A stretch of DNA of 64,000 nucleotides from Streptomyces sp. B1I3 (GCF_030816615.1 NZ_JAUSYD010000001.1:2232001-2296000); one strand, 5' to 3'; positions 9,627 to 17,907 are shown, numbered from the stretch's first letter. The notes: a model not told the origin generated them from the letters alone. Numbers and translations: made by a program.

Positions 9627-9818
9627 TTAGTTGTCTCCCTCAGTCGTGATGACCGAGGATGTTTCGTCGGCTGCCTTAACAGCCTTAGCGCTCACTGCCT
9701 TCTTGGCCGTACTGCGCTTTGGCACTTCTTGCCAACCGGCATTTAGATGCGCCTGAATCTCTTCCTTGCCTGTGACTTCAACAGTCCAGTCAGGAACGTT
9801 CGGATTTACTAGCCTCAT
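9627..9818 (-). CDS. Small hypothetical head-tail/tail protein
   Basis: A 63-aa protein with a short N-terminal domain containing VPDWTVEVTG and a lysine/alanine-rich C-terminal tail. It overlaps the preceding tail terminator-like gene by 4 bp and leads into the major tail gene. Small proteins of this type occur in this slot in many actinophages. I do not recognise a family that gives a function. Confidence 0.55.
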   Translation of the reverse strand: MRLVNPNVPDWTVEVTGKEEIQAHLNAGWQEVPKRSTAKKAVSAKAVKAADETSSVITTEGDN

Positions 9819-10210
9819 AGAGTGGCTCCTTTCGTATCGATTGCTACCGAGAATTGGTAACGAGGTGAGTCGCTATCAGGGTCAGGGAAGTTAGCGATAC
9901 CGCCCACTTCTCGAACCTTGAACACCCAAACTCCATTGACCTTCTCGCCAGCCATAGCGTCTACATACGCTCTTGCGTACTTAGCCAGGTCAGATGCTTC
10001 TACTGACGTAGAGCCCCAACACTCAAAGGCAAGGACAGGCGAGTCAGCATTAAGCCTTAGCTTTGTACCGCCCACCCTGGTTACCTTGATTAGCTTGCTG
10101 GGACGAGGATTAGGAACCTTAGTGGCGATGGTTACGCCGCTAATCTTTGTCTTGAGGTACGCAATTACTAGTCCCTCAGCATCAGGGAAGAGGATTACTT
10201 CTGTTGCCAT
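9815..10210 (-). CDS. Tail terminator-like protein
   Basis: A 131-aa protein in the fourth connector slot after the capsid gene, immediately before the tail tube gene, which is where siphoviruses encode the tail terminator. It has an alternating alpha/beta pattern with a C-terminal PRYQFSVAIDT strand, typical of DUF3168/gpU-like ring proteins that stop tube growth. It overlaps both neighbours by 1-4 bp, consistent with one tightly coupled transcript. The function is inferred from gene order. Confidence 0.6.
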   Translation of the reverse strand: MATEVILFPDAEGLVIAYLKTKISGVTIATKVPNPRPSKLIKVTRVGGTKLRLNADSPVLAFECWGSTSVEASDLAKYARAYVDAMAGEKVNGVWVFKVREVGGIANFPDPDSDSPRYQFSVAIDTKGATL

Positions 10211-10452
10211 TAGCCCCTCCTCGCATTCGCTAGAGCCCTTAGGAGAGTGTTGTCTCTGGCGTTCTCACGCTGTGCCTCTGCACTAGCCGTAACGACACCA
10301 CCTCGTGAACGCGTGCGTCCCGTTTCAACGTCTCCTTCATAACCTTCACCTAGGTCATTAACCATCTCGTCAATGACCTTCTGTAGAAGGGCTTCCATCT
10401 CTTCCGATGTACGGACGTCCTTGAAGCCCTTCATTTTCCACTGCATACGCAT
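10210..10452 (-). CDS. Head-tail joining protein, HK97 gp10-like position
   Basis: An 80-aa basic protein with the M-x-W-K-x-K-G-F start seen in many short HK97 gp10-type proteins, followed by a helical stretch. It is shorter than the common 110-150 aa of that family. It abuts both neighbours within a run of overlapping connector genes. The joining role is inferred from position and the N-terminal pattern. Confidence 0.52.
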   Translation of the reverse strand: MRMQWKMKGFKDVRTSEEMEALLQKVIDEMVNDLGEGYEGDVETGRTRSRGGVVTASAEAQRENARDNTLLRALANARRG

Positions 10453-10805
10453 TAGCCTTCCACCCTCTTCAAATTGATTTGGATACCAGGCTTAAAGTCG
10501 AATGGGCCATTAGTCCAGTCAGCTAGGTCACCTTCAATGGTGTATTCCTTGTCTCGCCAAACCGCCCGGTCCTTAGCGTCAATCTCTACTCCAAGAGGAG
10601 CAAGGACAGACAGGCCGGTAATGACAGCTTCTCGACCTACCGCAGCAGGCTCGCTAGAGGACGTAGGAGCGACCGCGTAAACGGCTACGTACTCCACTGG
10701 TCCCCAACCCTCTACGGGGTTGCCATGCGCGTCTGTAGAGCCTTCTAGGTACCTCTTGATACCTAGGCTGTACTTGGTCCGTAGGCTCACAGGCGACCCC
10801 ACCAA
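10452..10805 (-). CDS. Head-tail stopper-like protein
   Basis: A 117-aa beta-rich protein whose C-terminal half (IEGDLADWTNGPFDF, then PGIQINLKRVEG) matches the pattern of small actinophage head-closure proteins that plug the portal after packaging. It overlaps the adaptor gene by 19 bp. Its position as second gene after the capsid-side adaptor agrees with SPP1 gp16/HK97 gp7-type stoppers. No fold prediction was run. Confidence 0.6.
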   Translation of the reverse strand: MVGSPVSLRTKYSLGIKRYLEGSTDAHGNPVEGWGPVEYVAVYAVAPTSSSEPAAVGREAVITGLSVLAPLGVEIDAKDRAVWRDKEYTIEGDLADWTNGPFDFKPGIQINLKRVEG

Positions 10806-11218
10806 GAGGCATCAAGGTATGAGCCTGAGTAATAGCTAGGAGTCTGGTCTACGGTGAATGCCTTCCCCTTGTTAGAGGAGGCTCCTCGTAGTTCGCGCCT
10901 GTCATCTTCGGTTAGGTAAAGGGCTCCTGGCTCTTCTCCGCCGTAAGTAGTGGTCTGCTGGAATGGACCAGCACCCATCTGAGCGCTTCTAACACCCGCC
11001 GGATTTCGTAGGTGGCGGATAATCATTCGTGCTTCTACCTTGACTACGCGCGCTTCTGGCAGAGCACCATCTAGAACCCTGTCTTCAAGGTCTGGGAACT
11101 CCCTAAGAATCGTGTCTTCTGCATCCTCTAGAAGAGTTGCAATCTGAGCCTCAGTGGCGGGAAGGTCTTCTTCACTAATCCAACGCGTTAGAACGTCGTT
11201 GTATGTGGCATAAGCCAT
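10787..11218 (-). CDS. Head-tail connector adaptor (Gp19/Gp15/Gp42-like)
   Basis: A 143-aa mainly helical protein. The N-terminal region (YATYNDVLTRW, then a helix with LLEDAEDTILREFPDL) and the ARMIIRHLRNPAGVRS segment are typical of the Gp19/Gp15/Gp42-like adaptors that bind under the portal. It is the first gene after the major capsid gene, the standard place. A strong hairpin (11251-11278) separates it from the capsid gene. Confidence 0.75.
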   Translation of the reverse strand: MAYATYNDVLTRWISEEDLPATEAQIATLLEDAEDTILREFPDLEDRVLDGALPEARVVKVEARMIIRHLRNPAGVRSAQMGAGPFQQTTTYGGEEPGALYLTEDDRRELRGASSNKGKAFTVDQTPSYYSGSYLDASWWGRL

Positions 11219-11250
11219 TTATTGGCCTCCCTTATTTAAAGTTGATACGC

Positions 11251-11278
11251 AGAAGGGGTAGCCGTAGCTACCCCTTCT
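11251..11278 (-). terminator. Hairpin behind the major capsid gene
   Basis: A 12-bp perfect stem (AGAAGGGGTAGC/GCTACCCCTTCT) with a CGTA loop lies between the capsid gene and the adaptor gene. It is probably a partial terminator or 3'-end stabiliser that lets capsid mRNA exceed connector mRNA. No long U-tract follows. Confidence 0.55.
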
Positions 11279-11298
11279 TGCGTTGGTACTACCAAGAC

Positions 11299-12192
11299 TT
11301 ACGCGACGGAGTTAACGCCAGAAGTAATCTTGACAAAGTGGTTCAGGTTAGAAACCGCGAAACCAATCTCAACCTCTGCACGCAGAGCAAACATGTTGCG
11401 CTGCCATAGGTTGAGCTGAGTACCACCCTTAGTAACGGTGGCCTGGTCCGACATAGAAACCTCAATGCCGTTTACGGTGCCGTATACGGCAGAAGACCAG
11501 TCACCAGCGAAACCGATAACCTCACCATCGTCACCAGCAGCGTCAGCCTTGTAAGCCGCACGCGAGAGAACTACAGGCGAACCAAGAACGCTAGATACGC
11601 CATTCTCGGTCTGTAGGTTGCTGATGAATAGTGGACGGTTGGTGCTGTCAGTTGCAGCTAGAAGAACACCGCGACCCTTTGGCGAAAGCGCGAATCCATT
11701 AAGGACACCACCAGCGTTAGAGATAGAAGCGTCTACCGCTACTAGGTCTGCATAGGTGTTAGTCGCATCAACGGTTAGGACAGGCGCACCCTCAAGAAGG
11801 TCAAAGTTAGAGCCTGGTGCAGTCGTCGCGTGGAAGACAGTCTTGTCAAAAGCAAGGGCTAGAGCCGCTGGAAGGCGACGCGCTAGCTCAGCGTATAGAC
11901 CAGGAATGTCACGCTTGAACTCATTCGAGAAGGTCTCGATAACGGCAATCTTGTAAGGCGTGATGCTCTTAGAAGAGACCGTAGAGTCAGAGACTGGCTT
12001 CTCGTCAGTCTCGTTTACCCAAGAAGCTACAGCGTCGCCGGTCACCATTGGGACGGTTACGCCAGAGCCAGGAAGGTTAATCTTGCGAGCTAGCTGCATT
12101 ACCGCGCTAGCCTCCTGGAGCGTGCCCCAGATTTCATCGGAAACACTCAGCGGTAGATTTACACCGGCAGTGTTACGGGCCATGTTAGCCAT
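11299..12192 (-). CDS. Major capsid protein (HK97 fold)
   Basis: A 297-aa protein with the usual HK97-fold layout. After a short N-terminal arm come the DEIWGTLQEASAVMQLAR helix, the PMVTGDAVASWVNE strand/E-loop region, the IETFSNEF element and a C-terminal A-domain ending in a basic/hydrophobic strand. I place the start at ATG 12192 because GGAGGA lies 7 nt upstream; the ATG at 12207 falls inside that ribosome-binding site. It is flanked by hairpins on both sides, as expected for the most abundant virion protein. A separate scaffold gene lies upstream. Confidence 0.87.
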   Translation of the reverse strand: MANMARNTAGVNLPLSVSDEIWGTLQEASAVMQLARKINLPGSGVTVPMVTGDAVASWVNETDEKPVSDSTVSSKSITPYKIAVIETFSNEFKRDIPGLYAELARRLPAALALAFDKTVFHATTAPGSNFDLLEGAPVLTVDATNTYADLVAVDASISNAGGVLNGFALSPKGRGVLLAATDSTNRPLFISNLQTENGVSSVLGSPVVLSRAAYKADAAGDDGEVIGFAGDWSSAVYGTVNGIEVSMSDQATVTKGGTQLNLWQRNMFALRAEVEIGFAVSNLNHFVKITSGVNSVA

Positions 12193-12226
12193 ATTTATTT
12201 CCTCCATAAGTTGGTTAACCAGGCAT

Positions 12227-12262
12227 GCAAAAAGGGCCCCTGCCGGATTGGCAGAAGCCCTT
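12227..12262 (-). terminator. Intrinsic terminator between scaffold and capsid genes
   Basis: On the minus strand an AAGGGC-CTGCC/GGCAG-GCCCTT type hairpin is followed by a run of T residues. It has the form of an intrinsic terminator, although capsid expression lies downstream. Read-through or a processing role is likely unless the capsid gene has its own promoter. Confidence 0.6.
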
Positions 12263-12300
12263 ATGTGCTTGGCTTGTTTATTTGTTGGTGACGTTAAACG

Positions 12301-12822
12301 TCAGAATCCCAAAGCGTTTGCGAATAGCTCAGCGTTGGAAGTTGCGCCATTACCGTTACGGTTTCCCTGTGCACGGTCTGGCTTAGGAGTCTTCACAGTG
12401 CGCTCGTTAAGAGCGGCTGCCTGCTTCTCTAGGGTCTCTTCATCAGAACCGGTAAGGAATAGTTCAGTGTGCTCCTCAGAGACGCTGTACTTAGCTGCAA
12501 TCTTGTAACGCGTAAGGGCAAGGTTGGCTTCTTCAATGGCCTTTGTCTTTTCGGCTAGCTCAGCCTTTGAGGTCTTCTTCAATTCCTCAAGGGCTTCCTT
12601 GGTTTCCTTAGCGTCTACTCGATGCTTTGCAGCCTCCTTACGTAGACCCTCTACGTACTCCTTAGTAAACTTGTTGTCGTCTGTCTCTTCTGTCTCGGCA
12701 ACCTCGTTCTCCTCGGTTACCTCCTCAGTTGTTTCAGTCTCCTGAGTCTCAACTTCGTTGGACTCTTCACCATTAAGCATGGTGTTCAAGGCGTCATGCG
12801 CCTCAGTGTTTTCAGTAGACAT
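12301..12822 (-). CDS. Capsid scaffolding protein
   Basis: A 173-aa, very acidic protein. Residues 1-50 are rich in Glu/Thr, then a long coiled-coil helix spans about residues 50-115, and a short conserved end (ELFANALGF) could bind the capsid shell. Acidic N-terminus, helical rod and hydrophobic C-terminal tag, directly upstream of the major capsid gene, are the hallmarks of siphovirus scaffold proteins. It acts during prohead assembly and is removed before packaging (family knowledge). Confidence 0.82.
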   Translation of the reverse strand: MSTENTEAHDALNTMLNGEESNEVETQETETTEEVTEENEVAETEETDDNKFTKEYVEGLRKEAAKHRVDAKETKEALEELKKTSKAELAEKTKAIEEANLALTRYKIAAKYSVSEEHTELFLTGSDEETLEKQAAALNERTVKTPKPDRAQGNRNGNGATSNAELFANALGF

Positions 12823-12893
12823 TGTTTGCTTAACCTCCTGGATTATCGCTAGTGATTAGGCCACCGGGACCTTTTGTAATGTCTGGAAATGCA

Positions 12894-12945
12894 AGAGAGG
12901 CACCGCCGGTCAAGGGAACCTGTCCCTCTTAGGCAATGCCTCTCT
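12894..12945 (-). terminator. Long hairpin between MuF-like and scaffold genes
   Basis: An AGAGAGGCA/TGCCTCTCT outer stem encloses a second inner complementarity (AAGGGA/TCCCTCTT). It sits in the ~130-bp gap before the scaffold gene. Termination or RNA processing is plausible. The gap contains no convincing gene. Confidence 0.45.
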
Positions 12946-12953
12946 CATGAGTG

Positions 12954-13622
12954 TTAGTGCTTTTGCTTCGCAACCTGTAGGTCAACGTAGCGGTCGTAAA
13001 GTTCATCAGGCGAATAGCCCGCCGGGTATTCGTCTCCATCCCACATAGGGATAATCTGGCAGTCACAGTGACCATGGAACTTCTTGGTATCGCCTGCACT
13101 CTTCTCGTTGGCATAGACAGCACCACGAGAAGCCAGCATCAAGCAGAACTCACAGCTCTTAGAGCCAGAGGGAACCCTTGCGAAGCTAGCTCTTGAAGTG
13201 TCCTTCTGAGCGCTCGTAAAGATTGTGTTCCTGGCAGTCGCCTTAACGAATCGGTCGTTGACTTCTGTCAGGTTGCTTAGTGCTTGTGCAGGGTTTGACT
13301 CTGCTTGGAAGAGTGGGGTTACCGCCCATCTCACAGAGGCTTGTACGGCCTTCTGTTCTGGAAGCTCTCCCATGACTGCCCTGAAAGGCTTAGTCGCTAG
13401 GCTCCCTTCCCTTAGTTCATCGTAGAAATCCACCGCTACAGCCGCCCCGATTTCTCCATACTCAGCCACCAGGGCAGGCATAAAGATTTCAAGGGCATTG
13501 GTTGTAGAGACGATGTTTCTAAAATCAAGGTCTAGGAAGAAGTCCCTTAGTTCACGCTCAGCAAGAGTTGCAATGTTGCTCTGTGCTGTCTTGAACTCCG
13601 CGACGGCAGTCGCAGTAGCCAT
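12954..13622 (-). CDS. MuF-like minor head / capsid maturation protein
   Basis: A 222-aa protein just after the portal gene (1-bp overlap), the usual site of MuF/VG15-type proteins. The C-terminal part has the characteristic cysteine/histidine cluster: CEFC, then about 26 residues later HGHCDC followed by IIPMW. The N-terminal ~110 residues are helical. Such proteins join the prohead near the portal. I see no toxin domain appended. Confidence 0.8.
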   Translation of the reverse strand: MATATAVAEFKTAQSNIATLAERELRDFFLDLDFRNIVSTTNALEIFMPALVAEYGEIGAAVAVDFYDELREGSLATKPFRAVMGELPEQKAVQASVRWAVTPLFQAESNPAQALSNLTEVNDRFVKATARNTIFTSAQKDTSRASFARVPSGSKSCEFCLMLASRGAVYANEKSAGDTKKFHGHCDCQIIPMWDGDEYPAGYSPDELYDRYVDLQVAKQKH

Positions 13623-15082
13623 TACGCAGCAGCCTCCTCAGAGGCCGTCAGAACGCCAGCAGGAGCCTCTACAGCGGGTGCTGAGGTTGAGGTAGCGGCT
13701 ACCGCTTCCTTGATGTCAGCAATCCTCTGAGAAGCCTGAGCACGACGCTTGTCATTGCCTAGCTGCTTCTGCTCATCGGGGCTTAGTCCGATTCGGTCGT
13801 AAGTCACTGACGAGTCAGCAGATAGGACACCGGCCGAGATAAGCTTTACAGCTTCATCAGCAGCAGCCGACCTAGTTGGAGTCGCAGCGTCTCGCCACTT
13901 GATAGAGACGTTCTTGAAGTCCTCTGGAATCTCGCCATCCCTTACGAGAAGGGCAAGCTTTCCAACCTCCATCCAAGAGTGACCGAACATCTTCTGCCTA
14001 CGCTCAGCCCTCTTGATAAGCCGTGCCTCTTCCTGCCGAATAGCATCAGCCGAAGAAGGGTTAGCCGTAACAAAGCCAAAGTAGGACGCCGGTAGAGCCG
14101 CCTCAGCAGCAACCATCTGGGATAGTCCACGTACCTGCTCTAGATAAGGTGCAGGAGAAGCAGCAGTGAACTGGCCTACCTCAACACGCCTACTAGGGTC
14201 AGGCTCATCGTTGTCATCAAGAGGGTCATTGATAGCAAGCATTCGACCCGCTACAACTTCCCAACCGGTTAGAGGCTGACCATCGGCACCCTCAAACATG
14301 CTCATATCAGCACCCAGCATGTATCGCTGAGGGACTGAATAGAACTCCCGGTTAATCTCCATACCAAGCATTGTCCTAACGCCAGTGTCTACATAGGAAC
14401 GGATAGCCCGCGAAATCTCGGAGCGTCCACCCTGCCTAGAAGCACGTGGCCGGTTAAACATCTGAGCAACCGTGACCCTGCCTAGGTTGTGGTCATCCCT
14501 ATCAACTACTCGCCATACACCCTTTAGGTTGGCAAGCACGATATTGGCGTAAGGCATGTAAAGGGTTACCTCAACAGCGTTGCCCTCATGCCATGCGTTA
14601 ACGGCTAGAGCGGCTGCTAGGCGACGCATACGCGTATCCCAAATGCCAGTCATGTTCTTGGCTGACTCGATAGTGATTAGCGGTGAAGGCTCACCTTCGT
14701 AGCCTGCACCAACCACAACGAATGCAGTTCCATAAATCAATGCGTCTAGATGCCCTAGACCAGAGTCCACATCAAGCGCGTTCTCTGAGTAAATGTCTGC
14801 GAGGCCAAAGTCATTGCCATCATTAGCTGTCCATCCCTGCCATTCAAGACGCTCATCTAGAACGTCTACAGCAGTACCCGCCCAACCAACTACAGTCTCA
14901 ATGCTCTGTAGATGTGGCGGAATGGAAATGTTCAGATGCTGAATTCGGTTTCGGCCTTCATAGTACGCCTCCGCAACTCTATTCTTTGGGACATACTTTG
15001 TCAGCCGAGATAGCATCTCCTCGATAAGCTCTAGCTCATCCTCGCTAACAGTTAGAGTTGGGAGCGCAATAGCTGTTGCCAT
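13622..15082 (-). CDS. Portal protein (SPP1 Gp6-like)
   Basis: A 486-aa protein between the large terminase and the MuF-like gene. The N-terminal pattern (LTKYVPKNRVAEAYYEG, then P-P-H-L) and the mid-protein YFGFVT...SADAIRQEE helix are typical of Phage_prot_Gp6-type portals, which form the dodecameric DNA entry channel. The C-terminal 40 residues are alanine-rich. Length is normal for the family. The start is ATG at 15082 with AGGAGC in front. Confidence 0.88.
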   Translation of the reverse strand: MATAIALPTLTVSEDELELIEEMLSRLTKYVPKNRVAEAYYEGRNRIQHLNISIPPHLQSIETVVGWAGTAVDVLDERLEWQGWTANDGNDFGLADIYSENALDVDSGLGHLDALIYGTAFVVVGAGYEGEPSPLITIESAKNMTGIWDTRMRRLAAALAVNAWHEGNAVEVTLYMPYANIVLANLKGVWRVVDRDDHNLGRVTVAQMFNRPRASRQGGRSEISRAIRSYVDTGVRTMLGMEINREFYSVPQRYMLGADMSMFEGADGQPLTGWEVVAGRMLAINDPLDDNDEPDPSRRVEVGQFTAASPAPYLEQVRGLSQMVAAEAALPASYFGFVTANPSSADAIRQEEARLIKRAERRQKMFGHSWMEVGKLALLVRDGEIPEDFKNVSIKWRDAATPTRSAAADEAVKLISAGVLSADSSVTYDRIGLSPDEQKQLGNDKRRAQASQRIADIKEAVAATSTSAPAVEAPAGVLTASEEAAA

Positions 15083-15101
15083 TGTTTAGCTCCTTTGTTT
15101 T

Positions 15102-16547
15102 TTAATATACGACCGCCACGTTTTTACGGGGTCGCTCCTTCTTTGCGGACGGGTCCTTTGGCTTTCGCTTAAGGGTCAGTCCATATGCGGCTAGCGTTGC
15201 AGCCACTAGCGGAGTGATATCCGCTTCTACGCTCTTTCTGTGCCACGCAAAGGCATCGCCTAGAGGACGTGTCCTTGCACTAGCTACCGCCGTATTCAGC
15301 GCTTGCTGTCCGGCGTGGAATAGCTGTTCGTTCTGCACTAGGTCATAAAAGGCACCACATGCCTGACCTACTGCGCGTGTCTGAATTTTTGTCAGCCTCA
15401 GTCGCTTAGCAGAAGCGCCGGTGAATAGAGAGGCAGCAGGAGAACCATCGTCAACCACAATTGCGCATGGCTTCCATGCGGTCTGCATCCTCACTAGCTC
15501 TTCTACAACCCAACCCGTGCCCTTCTTACTCTGGGCAATCTGAACCATGACCTTGTTGCCGACATAAGCAGCAACAGCGATAGACGCTCTGTCTCTTAGA
15601 GGAGACACGTCAACAGCAAGAGCGTATGGAGCATCAGGGTCAACGTCTGTCTCAAGGTTTGCCCATAGCTCTAGGTCAAAGACTGAGTTACTAGCTGCGG
15701 TTGCCCACATGCCTAGTCGCTCAGATGCAAAGCCATCCTCATGCATGGCGTTTCGCTCATCCTGAATCTTGTCCAGGGAGAGCCTGTAACCAAGAGCAGG
15801 ATTAGCCTTAGCCCAAGTCTCGTAATCGTCTAGGTTGTCATTCCTGTCTGCTGACCATTCGAGCCAGCACAGACGCTCAGCCTTCTCATCAAGGGCTGAT
15901 TTACGGAAGCGTTCAAAAACCCCGCCGTTCATATTCGGACGAGGAGGGGTTCCGGTAAGGATTGTCTGTGGGCTATCGGCTGTAGCTAGTACAGGTACTA
16001 GAGCCTCAAACTTATCGTCGTCCATTTCCTGTGCTTCATCGCACACAAGAAGGTCTGCTGAGAATCCTCGTCCAGAAGACTTAGACCTAGCAACGAATCG
16101 AATGACTCCACCATTGGTTAGCCAGATGGCTTCTTCACCGTTGGTGTTGACAATCTTCTTGACTAGCTTCTTCAAGTCCTCGTGTTCAAAGAACACCTGC
16201 ATACGTCGGAAGTGGTCTTTGGCTGTCTTCAATTCGTGAGCGGTGTGAAGGATGCGCTCCCCCAACACCACCGCGCCGTAAAGCTCACGTGCCTCTAGAG
16301 CGCCACCCTTGCCGTTCTGACGAGGTACCGAGAGACCGCATAGGGCGCATGCCCAAGTACCGTCCTCTGTCTCTCCTAGCCATCCCTCAAGGACGTTGCT
16401 TTGCCACTCATCAAGCACTAGGCCATAAGCAGCCGCTAGGTCTACAGCCTCTTCAAAGGCGTTGTCATAAAAGTCAGGAACCAGACTGAGCCGGGGCCTC
16501 TGGCTTCCGATGCTTACGACGTTCAATTCGTCGTCTAGCGATTTCAT
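15102..16547 (-). CDS. terL: Terminase large subunit
   Basis: A 481-aa packaging motor ATPase/nuclease. The ATPase domain shows an atypical Walker A (SVPRQNGKG, around residue 75) and a Walker B with catalytic glutamate (LLVCDEAQE), followed by the coupling motif LTGTPP. The nuclease domain starts around DVSPLRD, with later acidic residues (VVDDGSP). The start at 16547 lies inside the small terminase gene (74-bp overlap). It is supported by GGAGGTGA, a full match to the 16S anti-Shine-Dalgarno sequence, about 11 nt upstream. It works with the small terminase and portal on the prohead. Confidence 0.9.
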   Translation of the reverse strand: MKSLDDELNVVSIGSQRPRLSLVPDFYDNAFEEAVDLAAAYGLVLDEWQSNVLEGWLGETEDGTWACALCGLSVPRQNGKGGALEARELYGAVVLGERILHTAHELKTAKDHFRRMQVFFEHEDLKKLVKKIVNTNGEEAIWLTNGGVIRFVARSKSSGRGFSADLLVCDEAQEMDDDKFEALVPVLATADSPQTILTGTPPRPNMNGGVFERFRKSALDEKAERLCWLEWSADRNDNLDDYETWAKANPALGYRLSLDKIQDERNAMHEDGFASERLGMWATAASNSVFDLELWANLETDVDPDAPYALAVDVSPLRDRASIAVAAYVGNKVMVQIAQSKKGTGWVVEELVRMQTAWKPCAIVVDDGSPAASLFTGASAKRLRLTKIQTRAVGQACGAFYDLVQNEQLFHAGQQALNTAVASARTRPLGDAFAWHRKSVEADITPLVAATLAAYGLTLKRKPKDPSAKKERPRKNVAVVY

Positions 16548-16734
16548 CAGCAGGGCTCACCTCCCTCTTGTCTGGAATCTCGTCAAGCTGGTTAAGCACA
16601 TCTGTTAGCTGACGAGATAGAGCGGCTAGGTCTCTAGGACTAGCCTCTTCAATCTGTTCTGCCAGGACATCCCTTAGGGCGATTAGCGTTGCTCGCTTGT
16701 CGCCAGATGTGGCAGCGTTTACTAGGTCGCCCAT
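16474..16734 (-). CDS. terS: Terminase small subunit
   Basis: An 86-aa protein directly before terL. A helical body (ATLIALRDVLAEQIEE, SRQLTDVLNQL) is followed by a basic C-terminus (RRRIERRKHRK). This is the phiC31 gp33-like short type of small terminase seen in actinophages. I start at ATG 16734 because AGAGGAGG lies just upstream; an in-frame ATG at 16773 would add 13 residues but skips that site. It recognises the packaging site and feeds TerL. Confidence 0.75.
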   Translation of the reverse strand: MGDLVNAATSGDKRATLIALRDVLAEQIEEASPRDLAALSRQLTDVLNQLDEIPDKREVSPADEIARRRIERRKHRKPEAPAQSGS

Positions 16735-16778
16735 AGGGACCTCCTCTCTACTGTTGTTGATTCTTTTGGACATGCATA

Positions 16779-16807
16779 AAGCCCCTGACCATTTGGCCAG
16801 AGGCTTA
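16779..16807 (-). terminator. Hairpin terminator upstream of terS
   Basis: An AAGCC-CTG-CC/GG-CAG-GGCTT stem is followed on the minus strand by a TTTATG run. It separates the small genes at 17.0-17.8 kb from the terminase transcript, so terminase may be under anti-termination or a separate promoter. Confidence 0.55.
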
Positions 16808-16985
16808 GGTATTGGTTTGGTTGTGCTACTCCCCCACCCTCTTGGGGTTGTGAGTCACGGGGGGATTGGCGCAATGCCGCGTGGTGCGGCGAGGAGGCGT
16901 GGGGTAGGGGGCTAGTGCCACCCTCAGTCAACCGCCGTTGCCCTAAGCAATGTCTAGTCTTATTCAGTCACCTTTTGGGGTTGAC
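16808..16985 (-). other. Gene-free region with G-runs and inverted repeat, candidate cos site
   Basis: No gene is visible here. The stretch is unusually structured for this prophage: runs of G/C (GGGGGG near 16860, GGGGTAGGGGG near 16901) and a small inverted repeat (GCCGCGTGGTGCGGC). It lies between the HNH endonuclease gene and terS, exactly where HK97-type and many actinophages place cos. The cos call is inference, since the cut ends cannot be read from an integrated copy. Confidence 0.35.
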
Positions 16986-17168
16986 TTACTTGCCAGACTG
17001 CCTTAGCCATTCATCAATCTCTTTGAGAGAGACTGCATTGTCACCATATCGCTTACGTCCCCAAAGGGTTGCAAGAGCGATATTCATTAGCGTTACTGCC
17101 TCTTCAAGGTCTTTGCCTTCTGCTTCAAACGCTCCACCTTGTGGATACTCAATCCGAATGAGAGCCAC
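16986..17168 (-). CDS. Small hypothetical phage protein
   Basis: A 60-aa protein with a beta start (ALIRIEYPQGGAFEAEG) and two helices. It lies between the HNH gene and the cos-like region. The start at 17168 has GGAGGTAAGA directly upstream. Its size and position suggest a DNA-packaging or terminase accessory role, but I recognise no family. Confidence 0.55.
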   Translation of the reverse strand: MALIRIEYPQGGAFEAEGKDLEEAVTLMNIALATLWGRKRYGDNAVSLKEIDEWLRQSGK

Positions 17169-17202
17169 TGTCTTACCTCCTATCCTCTAGCTGCTGTTGT
17201 TG

Positions 17203-17490
17203 TTACCACTCTCTTGTCTTTCCTTTGAGTGGGTCAGACTTCTTACCGTCACCTCTCTTGCTGTTGCATGAGCGATGGGCTGGCAAGGTTGGACCAAGGA
17301 TGTGTCCACCTGCATTGAGGCTTGTTAGGTGGTCAAGGGTGAACGCGTACTTATCGTGGTACGGAAGCTCTAGGTCAATGACCCTTGAGCAGATATGGCA
17401 GAAGGTTGGCTCTACACTCCGCCTAGCCTTTGCCTTCTCCCTGGTTACCTTGTCTCTGTAACTCCTTAGGTCTCTACGCTTATCCTTCAT
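17203..17490 (-). CDS. HNH endonuclease (packaging-associated)
   Basis: A 95-aa protein with a compact HNH fold: CHIC zinc knuckle, then TLDHLTSLNAGG (the DH core) and LPAHRSCNSKRGD with the final His/Asn. The N-terminus is strongly basic. HNH proteins next to the terminase genes stimulate cos cleavage in HK97 (gp74) and relatives, so a packaging role is likely. It is a member of the small-gene group transcribed from the late promoter module at 17.9 kb. Confidence 0.85.
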   Translation of the reverse strand: MKDKRRDLRSYRDKVTREKAKARRSVEPTFCHICSRVIDLELPYHDKYAFTLDHLTSLNAGGHILGPTLPAHRSCNSKRGDGKKSDPLKGKTREW

Positions 17491-17520
17491 GCCTTCTTAC
17501 GGACACCCCCCGATTTATAT

Positions 17521-17706
17521 TCAGTCCTTCTTGGGAGTCGCCTTACGCGTTCGCGTCACTGGCTTATCCTTAACAAAGGTCCACTCATGACCGGTAGGCG
17601 TTACGTTGGCTAGCCTGTAGCCCTCATTGCCCAACTGGTTAAGCATGTCCTCTGTCATACGCTGTCCACCTGCTATACGGACTACCTTGTATTCGTACTG
17701 TGTCAC
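17521..17706 (-). CDS. Small DUF4177-like protein
   Basis: A 61-aa protein of the pattern YEYKVVRI...LNQLGNEGYRLANV...WTFVK. This resembles DUF4177-type short proteins of unknown function (a YEYK start, G-x-EGW/Y-type turn and final W-x-F strand). The GTG start at 17706 overlaps the stop of the upstream 44-aa gene (GTGA), and AAGGAGAG lies in front. A basic C-terminal tail could bind nucleic acid. Confidence 0.55.
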   Translation of the reverse strand: MTQYEYKVVRIAGGQRMTEDMLNQLGNEGYRLANVTPTGHEWTFVKDKPVTRTRKATPKKD

Positions 17707-17837
17707 TTACTCTCCTTCACAGACCCGGCCGTTTTCTTCAACTGCTCACCGCAGTGATACGCCGTAGCCTTAGCTGTCTTAAGCGTGAGGCAGAACCAAC
17801 CGCACTGGCACTCATGCTTCTCGTACTCAGCCTTCAT
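17703..17837 (-). CDS. 44-aa Cys/His protein, first gene of the late transcript
   Basis: A short protein with CQCGWFC and, later, YHCGEQ, which gives four Cys plus His that could bind one zinc ion. It begins at ATG 17837 with GGAGG upstream and ends in the start codon of the next gene. It is the first gene after the promoter-like module at 17870-17907. Function unknown. Confidence 0.55.
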   Translation of the reverse strand: MKAEYEKHECQCGWFCLTLKTAKATAYHCGEQLKKTAGSVKESK

Positions 17838-17869
17838 GGCTCTAACCTCCTTAGCTTTGTTTGTGTCTC

Positions 17870-17907
17870 TACATACAAAGAGCTGTCACAAGCCCTTATC
17901 TGTGACA
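17870..17907 (-). promoter_or_regulatory. Late promoter-like module, copy 1
   Basis: TGTCACA, a 10-bp spacer and TGTGACA form a perfect 7-bp inverted repeat. On the minus strand it is followed after 8 nt by TATGTA, a plausible -10 box. Transcription would begin ~25 nt before the first late gene start at 17837. The same arrangement with identical spacings occurs at 21230-21267. No good -35 hexamer is present at 17 bp, so the palindrome may bind an activator. Confidence 0.55.
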
